Shown here: piece by piece, positions 29,119-36,740 of the stretch
How the letters are laid out: every line of letters starts with the position of its first letter
Numbering within the stretch: position 1 is the first letter of the stretch
NCBI GenBank assembly: GCA_945874355.1
Contig: CAMCGB010000009.1
Location: 18,145-82,144, forward strand
Direction of reading: 5' to 3'
From: an uncultured Bacteroides sp.
GTDB lineage: Bacteria > Bacteroidota > Bacteroidia > Bacteroidales > UBA932
Length of the DNA: 64,000 bases
The notes under the pieces: generated by a model
Seen by the model: only the letters and a program-made list of their open reading frames with translations
Database searches by the model: none
What the model was told of the DNA's origin: nothing
Made by a program: the position numbers and the translations under genes

Positions 29119-32100
29119 CTAGTTGAAGAAGTATCTGATGCCGACCTGAATCTTCCAGCACTGGCTGTATGAGTAGCTGTAGTCGTAAGACTTGGTCAGG
29201 TAGCCGTTGTCGTTCTTGTTCATTGAGAACATAGGTGTGTTGCTTCCTGCAACGGTTCCCTCATACTTCAGAGGAGCACTGTTGTTGCCTATGCTGTTGA
29301 TCTGGTAAACACCCCACTTTGAGTTCAGCATATTGCCGATGTTCATGAAGTCGAAAACGAGCTGGAAGCTCTGGGTGGTGCTGCCTACGCGGAAAGCGAA
29401 GTCCTCTGAGAGGTGCAGGTCGAAGCGGTGTACCCAAGGTGCGCGTGCGGCATAAGCCTCTGCGTACTGTCCCTTGTGGGAGCTCAGGTAAGAGTCCTGG
29501 GCTACGAAATCCCAGAATGCCTTGCGGTCGGTGTCGTCCTTGAATACAATCTCGTTGTCGTTGGCAGGGATGTACATAAGGTCGTTGCTGATACCGTCGC
29601 CGTTCATATCGTTGGAGTAAGTGTAGCTGTATCCGTTAGATGACATTCCGGTGTAGAACAGGCTGACATTCAGACCCTTGCCGTTGAAGACGCGGAAAGG
29701 CAGGAAGTAGCTTACGCTGGCGATAACCTTGTTGGGAACTACATACTGCGAGCGCTGAACGGTTGCGAAGTTAGGTCCGTCGATGGTGTAGTGACCCTGC
29801 CAGGTAGATGCAGGGTCAGAGCCGGGCATACCGGACTTCTCCTTCATCTCGGTCAGAGTGTAGGCAGCCATCAAGCGGAGGTTCCTTACAGGCTCCATGT
29901 TGACGGTCAGGTTGGCGGTGTAGCCGTAGCCCTCGTTGGTGTTCTCAAGAACGGTGGCAGTCTTGCCGGCTACATAGGTGAAGTTCTTGGGGTACATCAG
30001 ACGGTTGTCAGCACCCTCGAAGCGCTTGGTGATGGCTGAAGCGTTGATGTTGTAGTTGTTCATGTAAACGGCGTTGATGTTCTTCATGAACATACCCTCG
30101 GCTGTAACGGTGAAGGGGAAGTTCACAGGAAGAGCATAGTCAACGGCGAGAGAGGTCTTCCAGATCTGAGGCATCTTGAAGTTGGGATCGACACCAGCAA
30201 TCTTCTTTCCTGCAACGTGCTTGTCGTCAGAAATCTCCTTCTGGAGGCCGAGCTTGTCGATAGCCTCTGGAACAGAGGTAATCATACCGTTGTTGAACTG
30301 CTTAAGATCATCGTTGATAGCTGTAAGTTGACCTTTATCCCAACTGCTAGTGATGGTAACAGAGTTCTGGACCATACCTGCGTTGGTAGGCATATTGGTG
30401 AAGAATACCAGAGGAATGCGGCCTGCGAAGATACCGGTACCTCCGCGCACCTTAAGGCTCTTGTCGCCGAGAACGTCCCAGGAGAAACCTACACGGGGAA
30501 GAGGAACAATGCTGGGCTTGGGCCATACGCCGGTGTCAATGTGCTTTCCTCCGAAGTCGAGGGCGTAAATGGCCTTGTTGGTGGCGATGTCCTTGCTGTT
30601 GAAGAAGATGGTCTCGAAGCGGGCACCGTAGGTGAGCTTGAAGTTCTTGGTGATATCCCACTCGTCCTGGGCGTAAAGACCTACCTGGTCGAAGGTTACA
30701 CGTGCGGCAGGATTGAGCTCTCCGTTCCATCCGTAGGTTACTGCGAAGGACTCGGGGGTAGAGTTGAGGGCGTCGATTACTGACTGGCCTTCCTTCATTA
30801 TATAACGATAGTAGAGAGTACCGTTACGCATGTAAGCGTTGTCAGCCATCTGGTGCTCGTAGTATGCACCTGCGGTAATCTTGTGGCTACCTGCGAGATA
30901 GGTCACGTCATCCTTAAGGGTGATGGTGTTGTTGTGCACACCGTTGTTCCAGGAGAAGAGCTCGTAACCCAGTGACATATAAGGCTTCCAGTTGCCGCTG
31001 GCATCCTGCTTGATGATGTCCACGTGAGGGAAGGGATCAGACTTTGAACCACGGATGTCGTCAGCCTTGGTGAAGGTGAAGAGCAGCTGGTTGGATAGTC
31101 TGTCGGTGAAGCGGCTGTTGAGGTCTGCTGATACAGAGTGAACGAGGTTGTCCATTGAGTACATATTGTTGGCGAAAGCCATAGACTCGTTACCTACACG
31201 GTAGGTTTTGTTAAGACGGTATCCTGTATCGGAAGAGTTGCCGTTAGGAGCACTCCAAGAGGTGTTCTTGGTGTAGTTGTAGCGCAGGGCGAGGTGATGG
31301 TTGTCAGAGATGTTCCAGTCCAGACGGGCAAGGAGCTTGACGTTGCTCTCGTCGCCGGGGAAATCGGTGAACGAACCGGTATCATAGCCATACTTCTCAA
31401 GCATGTACTTCTGAACAGCCTCCATATCGGCTATAGTGGTGCGGGAAACATTGCCTTCAGCCTTCTCGTCACCTTTGTTGGCACGGTAGGTAATGACCTG
31501 TCCAGGGGTCTTCTCCATTTCAGCGTTGACGAAGAAGAAGAGCTTGTTCTTGATGATAGGTCCGCCGAGGGTGAATCCGTAGGTCTGGTGAGACTCCGCT
31601 GCACGGTCTCCGAGGTCCTTTCCGTTGACTATGTTACCGCGCATATCCTGGTTGCGATAGTATCCGTAAACGGTTCCCTTGAAGGTGTTGGTACCTGACT
31701 TGGTGATGGCGTTAACGCCGCCGCCGATGAAGTTGGTCTGACGTACATCATAGGGAGCAACTACAACCTGAATTTCATCGATGGCGTCGATAGAGATAGG
31801 GTTGCCGCCTCCGGGGAGCTTTTCTGAAAGGCCGAAGTTGTTGTTGAAGTTCGCACCGTCAACAGTGAAGTTGGAAGAACGGCCGTCTCCACCTGCGAAG
31901 CTCATTCCGTTTGCATAAGGAGAGAGCTTGGCCATGTCTGAAATGCTACGGTTTACGGTAGGCATAATTGACATCTGCCTTGAGTTGATGTTGGTGGCGG
32001 CACCTGTCTTCTCGGTGGTGAACTTAGTTGCAGCCGTGCTTACAACGATAGCCTCTTCAAGGGCCTGCGTGTCATCGGAAAGGCTGGCGTTCAGGGTGTA

Positions 32101-32409
32101 GGACTCACCCAAAGCGAGGGTGACTTCGGTGTAGGACACCGGCTGGTAACCGAGGCAGCTAACCTTAACGGTGTAAGGGCCACCGGAACGCATACCGTTG
32201 ATGAAGAAGCGGCCGTCAAGATTGACAACGGCGTTGTACTGGGTACCTGAAGGAGTGTGGATAGCTACCACAACGGCTCCGGGAACAGCTTCGCCATTCT
32301 TGTCGTGGACGGTACCGTTCATGGAAGATGTTGTAACCTGCGCGAAGGCGTTTACAACACAAAGCATTGCTGCAACAGACAGCAATAAACTTTTGATTGT
32401 TTGTTTCAT
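29119..32409 (-). CDS. TonB-dependent receptor, Oar-like, with carboxypeptidase-regulatory-like N-terminus
   Basis: MKQTIKSLLLSVAAMLCVVNAFAQVTTSSMNGTVHDKNGEAVPGAVVVAIHTPSGTQYNAVVNLDGRFFINGMRSGGPYTVKVSCLGYQP; 1096 aa. Confidence 0.9.
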   Translation of the reverse strand: MKQTIKSLLLSVAAMLCVVNAFAQVTTSSMNGTVHDKNGEAVPGAVVVAIHTPSGTQYNAVVNLDGRFFINGMRSGGPYTVKVSCLGYQPVSYTEVTLALGESYTLNASLSDDTQALEEAIVVSTAATKFTTEKTGAATNINSRQMSIMPTVNRSISDMAKLSPYANGMSFAGGDGRSSNFTVDGANFNNNFGLSEKLPGGGNPISIDAIDEIQVVVAPYDVRQTNFIGGGVNAITKSGTNTFKGTVYGYYRNQDMRGNIVNGKDLGDRAAESHQTYGFTLGGPIIKNKLFFFVNAEMEKTPGQVITYRANKGDEKAEGNVSRTTIADMEAVQKYMLEKYGYDTGSFTDFPGDESNVKLLARLDWNISDNHHLALRYNYTKNTSWSAPNGNSSDTGYRLNKTYRVGNESMAFANNMYSMDNLVHSVSADLNSRFTDRLSNQLLFTFTKADDIRGSKSDPFPHVDIIKQDASGNWKPYMSLGYELFSWNNGVHNNTITLKDDVTYLAGSHKITAGAYYEHQMADNAYMRNGTLYYRYIMKEGQSVIDALNSTPESFAVTYGWNGELNPAARVTFDQVGLYAQDEWDITKNFKLTYGARFETIFFNSKDIATNKAIYALDFGGKHIDTGVWPKPSIVPLPRVGFSWDVLGDKSLKVRGGTGIFAGRIPLVFFTNMPTNAGMVQNSVTITSSWDKGQLTAINDDLKQFNNGMITSVPEAIDKLGLQKEISDDKHVAGKKIAGVDPNFKMPQIWKTSLAVDYALPVNFPFTVTAEGMFMKNINAVYMNNYNINASAITKRFEGADNRLMYPKNFTYVAGKTATVLENTNEGYGYTANLTVNMEPVRNLRLMAAYTLTEMKEKSGMPGSDPASTWQGHYTIDGPNFATVQRSQYVVPNKVIASVSYFLPFRVFNGKGLNVSLFYTGMSSNGYSYTYSNDMNGDGISNDLMYIPANDNEIVFKDDTDRKAFWDFVAQDSYLSSHKGQYAEAYAARAPWVHRFDLHLSEDFAFRVGSTTQSFQLVFDFMNIGNMLNSKWGVYQINSIGNNSAPLKYEGTVAGSNTPMFSMNKNDNGYLTKSYDYSYSYSQCWKIQVGIRYFFN

Positions 32410-32590
32410 ACCGTTTTTAATATTAGGAATATAAAGTATTTCAAACTTTAGCAAATACACTTCCCTACTAACTTTTGCGCCGCAAAGTTAAGTTTTTCTA
32501 TGATAATGAGCAACTTTTTCGGTTGAAAAAGTGTTAAATCTTTATTTCACGGCACTATATAAATAGGTATGCGATTAGTAAAAGAATTGC

Positions 32591-32598
32591 TATATTTG
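32591..32598 (+). promoter_or_regulatory. -7 promoter element (TATATTTG) for metK
   Basis: TAnnTTTG Bacteroidota consensus ~13 nt upstream of the riboswitch. Confidence 0.7.
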
Positions 32599-32610
32599 CA
32601 GCCTTAACCA

Positions 32611-32660
32611 GCGGGGAGAGATTTGAATGCTTGCAACCTCGCACAAAAAAATGCTAAAAA
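32611..32660 (+). promoter_or_regulatory. SAM-II-like riboswitch upstream of metK
   Basis: GCGGGG...GATTTGA..GCTTGCAA CCTCGC ...ATGCTAAAA; P1 32611-32616/32637-32642 pairs fully (one G-U); conserved GAUUUGA, CUUGCA, GCUAAAA blocks; adjacent to metK. Confidence 0.82.
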
Positions 32661-32662
32661 AT

Positions 32663-33877
32663 ATGAACTATCTCTTTACATCGGAGTCAGTCTCCGAAGG
32701 GCATCCCGACAAGGTTGCCGACCAGATTTCAGACGCTATTCTAGACGAATTCCTCCGTCAGGACAAGGAGGCCAAGGTGGCCTGCGAGACTTTCTGCACA
32801 GCCGGACTGGTGGTTGTGGGAGGAGAAGTGAGAAGTGAGGACGCCTATGTGGATGTGAGCGCCGTTGTGCGCAGGGTCATCTCCAAGATAGGCTACAACA
32901 AGGCCGAGTACGGATTTGACGCGTCTTCGTGCGGAGTCATCTCCACTATACACGAGCAGAGCGCGGACATCAACCGCGGAGTGGTAAGGGAGAAGCCCGA
33001 GGAGCAGGGCGCCGGCGACCAGGGTATGATGTTCGGCTACGCCAGCATCGACACCGACGAGTATATGCCCCTGGCCCTGAGCCTTTCGCACAAGCTGCTG
33101 CAGACCCTTTCGGACATACGTCACAACGAGCTTGAACTTATGCCTTACCTCAGGCCCGACGCCAAGGCCCAGTTTACGGTCGAGTTCTCGGCCAAGCACA
33201 AACCCCTCAGGGTGCATACTATAGTGGTGAGCACCCAGCACGACGAGTTCGACAGCGACGAGAGGATGCACGCCAGAATCGAGGGCGATGTGCGCAATAT
33301 AGTGATCCCGAGGCTCATAGCTTCGCTTCCCGAGAGGACTGCACGGCTGTTTGACTCTGATTTCATCCTGCACGTCAACCCTACAGGCAAGTTCGTCATC
33401 GGAGGTCCTGCGGGCGATACCGGACTCACCGGGCGCAAGATAATAGTGGATACCTACGGCGGAAGAGGAGCCCACGGCGGCGGAGCTTTCTCCGGCAAGG
33501 ACCCCTCGAAAGTGGACAGGAGCGCAGCTTATGCGGCCCGTTACATAGCCAAGAATCTTGTGGCGGCGGGAGTTGCTAAGGAGTGCCTGGTGCAGCTGGC
33601 CTACGCGATAGGAGTGGCTGAGCCGGTGAGCGTATTTGTGGACACGTACGGCAGTTCGGACTTTGACGATGCGCTTATCGCGCAGAAAGTCAGGGAGATG
33701 TTCGACCTCAGGCCGGCCGCCATCATCGAGAAGTTCGCCCTCAAGAACCCTATCTACGAGCCTTGCGCGGCTTACGGCCATATGGGACGTACGCCCTACG
33801 TGAAGGACGGGATGCAGTTCTTCGGCTGGGAGAAGCTTGACAGCGTGGAGCTGGTACGCAGCACTTTTGCTCTGTAA
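32663..33877 (+). CDS. metK: S-adenosylmethionine synthase
   Basis: MNYLFTSESVSEGHPDKVADQISD; GAGDQGMMFGYA; GGRGAHGGGAFSGKDPSKVDRS; start moved downstream of the track ORF start (32627). Confidence 0.96.
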   Translation: MNYLFTSESVSEGHPDKVADQISDAILDEFLRQDKEAKVACETFCTAGLVVVGGEVRSEDAYVDVSAVVRRVISKIGYNKAEYGFDASSCGVISTIHEQSADINRGVVREKPEEQGAGDQGMMFGYASIDTDEYMPLALSLSHKLLQTLSDIRHNELELMPYLRPDAKAQFTVEFSAKHKPLRVHTIVVSTQHDEFDSDERMHARIEGDVRNIVIPRLIASLPERTARLFDSDFILHVNPTGKFVIGGPAGDTGLTGRKIIVDTYGGRGAHGGGAFSGKDPSKVDRSAAYAARYIAKNLVAAGVAKECLVQLAYAIGVAEPVSVFVDTYGSSDFDDALIAQKVREMFDLRPAAIIEKFALKNPIYEPCAAYGHMGRTPYVKDGMQFFGWEKLDSVELVRSTFAL

Positions 33878-34003
33878 AGCATCATAGAGTCTGAATGCAG
33901 TCAGCGGCGGGAGGAAGTGCTTTCTCCCTTATCTGAGACTATAGGAGCTTTGTGACTGCTCTGAGGGAGCGCCGACTCCGGCAGTTTATAATTGGGTATT
34001 ATT

Positions 34004-34456
34004 ATGGCAAAGGCAAAAAGCAGGGTACAGATAAACAACAAAAGGGCCTCGTTCGAGTACGAGTTCCTCGAGCAGTATGACGCCGGCATTGTGCTGGTGG
34101 GGACCGAGATCAAGTCGCTCCGCGCCGGAAAAGCCTCCCTGCAGGATGCCTATTGCTACTTCAACGGCGGCGAGCTGTACCTGCGCGGGATGAACATCGC
34201 GACCTATTTCTGGGCTTCGGCCTGGAGCAGTCACGAACCCGCGCGGGACCGCAAGCTGCTTCTGACTTCAAGGGAGCTCAGGCACCTGGGCCAGGCCGTA
34301 AAGACCAAGGGCCTCACCATAGTTGCGACCAGGGTATATATAGCCGACAACGGATACGCCAAGGTCCATATCGCGCTGGCAAAAGGCAAGAAGGAGTACG
34401 ACAAGAGGGCCAGCATCAAGGAGAAGGACATCAGGCGCGAGATGGAGAGGGAGTAA
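34004..34456 (+). CDS. smpB: SsrA-binding protein
   Basis: INNKRASFEYEFLEQYDAGIVLVGTEIKSLRAGKASLQDAYC. Confidence 0.95.
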   Translation: MAKAKSRVQINNKRASFEYEFLEQYDAGIVLVGTEIKSLRAGKASLQDAYCYFNGGELYLRGMNIATYFWASAWSSHEPARDRKLLLTSRELRHLGQAVKTKGLTIVATRVYIADNGYAKVHIALAKGKKEYDKRASIKEKDIRREMERE

Positions 34457-35316
34457 TGAAGAGCACGATGGCACAACTCCCTGAGGCCGAGAGGATTGAC
34501 CTCGACGATCTGGCCGCCCGCTATCTGAAGGGCGAGTGGGACCTGCTGGTGGTTATGGGGCCGACGGCGTCGGGCAAGACGCGATATGCAGTGTCGATAG
34601 CCGAAGAAGTGAATGCAGCCGTCGCGCTCGGTCTTTTCGAGAGCTGTCCTTTCAGGATGACTGACGAGAGTGTGGTGAGCGGGGCGGAAATCATCTCGGC
34701 CGATTCGCGCCAGGTGTACCGCGGGATGGATATAGGTACGGGCAAGGACCTGAAGGAGTACGGAGACGTGAGGTACCATCTGATAGACATTCTTCCGGCC
34801 GGGGAGCAGTACAATGTGTTCCAGTATGTGAGTGATTTCAAGAAGGCCTATGCGGACATCCGTTCGCGCAAGGCTATCCCTATCCTGTGCGGTGGCACCG
34901 GGATGTATATCAACGCTGTGACAAGGGGCTATGATTTTGATGGCGAGAAGATTCCTCTGAGCCAGAAGCGGGAGAACCGCGCTGTGGAGGGGCTTCCGCA
35001 GAAGCCATACTTCATAGGTACACTGGTGGACAGGGACGAGAGGAACCGCAAGATTGACCGCAGGCTGGACGAGAGGCTGGAAGAGGGAATGGTGGAGGAG
35101 ATCCGTTCGCTGCTCGAGAGCGGGGTGAAGGAAGAGGTGCTGATTTCGTACGGCCTTGAGTACAAGTATGTTACTCTGTATCTGACGGGGCAGTTGAGCT
35201 ACGCCGAGATGCGCGAGAAGCTCGCCATAGCCATTCATCAGTTCGCCAAACGGCAGATGACCTGGCTCCGCGGGATGGAGCGCAGCGGGGTTAAGATCCA
35301 CTGGACCCGCGTTTAA
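34456..35316 (+). CDS. miaA: tRNA dimethylallyltransferase (short variant)
   Basis: VVMGPTASGKTRYAVSIA; AEIISADSRQVYRGMDIGTGK; YHLIDIL; LCGGTGMYINAV; 1 nt overlap with smpB. Confidence 0.87.
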   Translation: MKSTMAQLPEAERIDLDDLAARYLKGEWDLLVVMGPTASGKTRYAVSIAEEVNAAVALGLFESCPFRMTDESVVSGAEIISADSRQVYRGMDIGTGKDLKEYGDVRYHLIDILPAGEQYNVFQYVSDFKKAYADIRSRKAIPILCGGTGMYINAVTRGYDFDGEKIPLSQKRENRAVEGLPQKPYFIGTLVDRDERNRKIDRRLDERLEEGMVEEIRSLLESGVKEEVLISYGLEYKYVTLYLTGQLSYAEMREKLAIAIHQFAKRQMTWLRGMERSGVKIHWTRV

Positions 35317-35479
35317 CGGTGCTTTTGGGCTTGCACTTGAGCTTGCTTCCAGTTTTGCGCTTGATTTGTTCTCAAGGTTTCCCGCTTGGTTTTTTCTGTC
35401 TGCCGAAGTCAAAAGGTATAAATTACCGATTAATTGAAGAAAAATTTATACAAAAGTATCCACTTTGAAAAAAAATTAC

Positions 35480-35487
35480 TATATTTG
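35480..35487 (+). promoter_or_regulatory. -7 promoter element (TATATTTG) for tRNA-Pro, with TTTG at 35464-35467
   Basis: Consensus TTTG / TAnnTTTG spacing; mature tRNA begins 35499. Confidence 0.75.
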
Positions 35488-35498
35488 CAGTCCTGTTA

Positions 35499-35572
35499 CG
35501 GGATGTGGCGCAGTTGGCTAGCGCACCACGTTAGGGACGTGGGGGTCGTCTGTTCGAGTCAGATCATCCCGA
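35499..35572 (+). tRNA. tRNA-Pro, anticodon AGG (35533-35535)
   Basis: Acceptor CGGGATG/CATCCCG, D arm GCGC..GCGC, anticodon arm CCACG-TTAGGGA-CGTGG, T arm GTCTG-TTCGAGT-CAGAT; Pro identity C1-G72, G35, G36; 3' CCA not encoded. Confidence 0.92.
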
Positions 35573-35581
35573 CAGAGTTTC

Positions 35582-35620
35582 AAAAGAGCTTCTGCAACCG
35601 CAGAGGCTCTTTTCTTTTTC
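35582..35620 (+). terminator. Intrinsic terminator after tRNA-Pro
   Basis: AAAAGAGCTTCTGC-aacc-GCAGAGGCTCTTTT, 14 bp stem (one G-U), then CTTTTT. Confidence 0.88.
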
Positions 35621-36014
35621 CTGCCGCAAACCATTCATTACCTCGGCCTACCCCATCTCTACAGCCGCCCTTGCTCGCTTGCGCTTCACTCCCCTTCTGC
35701 AAACCGTTCCCTACAATGTTTCAGGCCCGCCCACTCGCCTTCGCTTCCGCCTTTTTCCTCTGCGGTTTTCCTCACCCTCCGGTTCGCGAGCACTTCTGCC
35801 CCTTTCCCACTCCCGTTCACCTCGGACCATCTATCTACATCAACGGCTTCGGCCCTCACGCTGCCATCAATCGCGTCGCCATCATCCCCTCCCTCGACCA
35901 CTTTGGCACCACCCCTCCCTCACCATCTTCAGCCTCTGGTGCTCACGACATCTTCGGACCCCTCGTTCCATATACTATTCTCGTCACGGCTCATTGCTAT
36001 CTTTACCGGTAGGG

Positions 36015-36100
36015 ATTTTAGCAATTTAAGGGCTGATTTTTGCCATTTTGTTGATTTTTAAGCCATTTTAGCAATTTCAGGGCCTTATTTTGCTATTTTG
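36015..36100. repeat. Two imperfect 36 bp direct repeats (ATTTTAGCAATTTNAGGGC...ATTTTG)
   Basis: Copies at 36015-36050 and 36065-36100. Confidence 0.75.
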
Positions 36101-36470
36101 GAGTATACTCGCAGAGGAAGATGGGGATGAGCAGCAGAGCGGTGTCACCGCAGCCGGAATATATGATCTCCGGCTGCTACGGCTACAGCTGCGGGGAGCT
36201 ATGGAGGGCTCTCCTCGCTGTGGCCGTTGCTTGGGAACTCTAAAAAATATAGTTATATTTGAATTGCAGTTCAAAAAATAGGACGGATAATCGTCAAAAC
36301 AAGTAAGGTAAAACCGTCCAAACTTTGGGGTTCACATCAAATTGTCTTCACCGAGCGGATTTAAAATGCTAACTCATTGATAATCAATAATAGCGGTCGC
36401 GGGGTGAATTTCACGAAGGTCGGGGTCCCCTCGAGCGACAGAGAAGCGGGGTGAAAGATTCGGGATGATT

Positions 36471-36613
36471 GTCATTTCGAGCGGAGCACACATCTGTCAT
36501 TTCGAGCGTAGCCGATAAATCTATTAAATATCAGCCTTTTATCTAGATTTCTCCACTCGGCCTTCGGCCTCGGTCGAAATGACAGGGGGCGCTTCGCTTG
36601 GTCGAAATGACAG
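36471..36613. repeat. Palindromic dispersed-repeat-like element: four copies of GTCATTTCGA in inverted arrangement
   Basis: GTCATTTCGA at 36471-36480 and 36496-36505; inverted TCGAAATGAC at 36574-36583 and 36602-36611; nearby GATAAATCT/AGATTTCTCC. Confidence 0.78.
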
Positions 36614-36620
36614 AGGGAAG

Positions 36621-36732
36621 GCGCTGCGAGGACAGCCAGGCTGCCCATTTCGAACGGGACTTTGCAAGCGCAATACGAGCGTAAGCGAGCAAAAGCGGTC
36701 CCTGAGAAAGGGCAGCCTGGCTGAAGCAGCGC
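36621..36732. repeat. Long nested inverted repeat (GCGCTGC..CAGCCAGGCTGCCC / GGGCAGCCTGGCTG..GCAGCGC)
   Basis: Arms 36621-36627 with 36726-36732 and 36633-36646 with 36710-36723 are perfect; inner GGGAC/GTCCC. Confidence 0.85.
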
Positions 36733-36740
36733 AGGGATGG

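Noticed and set aside
29119-32409. Possible SusC of a polysaccharide utilisation locus
   Set aside because: No SusD, glycoside hydrolase or anti-sigma/hybrid regulator nearby; N-terminal and length fit Oar-like receptors better
34231-35412. 393 aa minus-strand ORF
   Set aside because: Antisense to smpB/miaA; composition is a mirror of the coding strand
35434-36012. 192 aa plus-strand ORF spanning tRNA-Pro
   Set aside because: Runs through the tRNA and its terminator into a Pro/Ser-rich low-complexity translation of the pyrimidine tract
36015-36100. Possible CRISPR array from two 36 bp repeats
   Set aside because: Only two imperfect copies with a 14 bp spacer and no cas genes in the window
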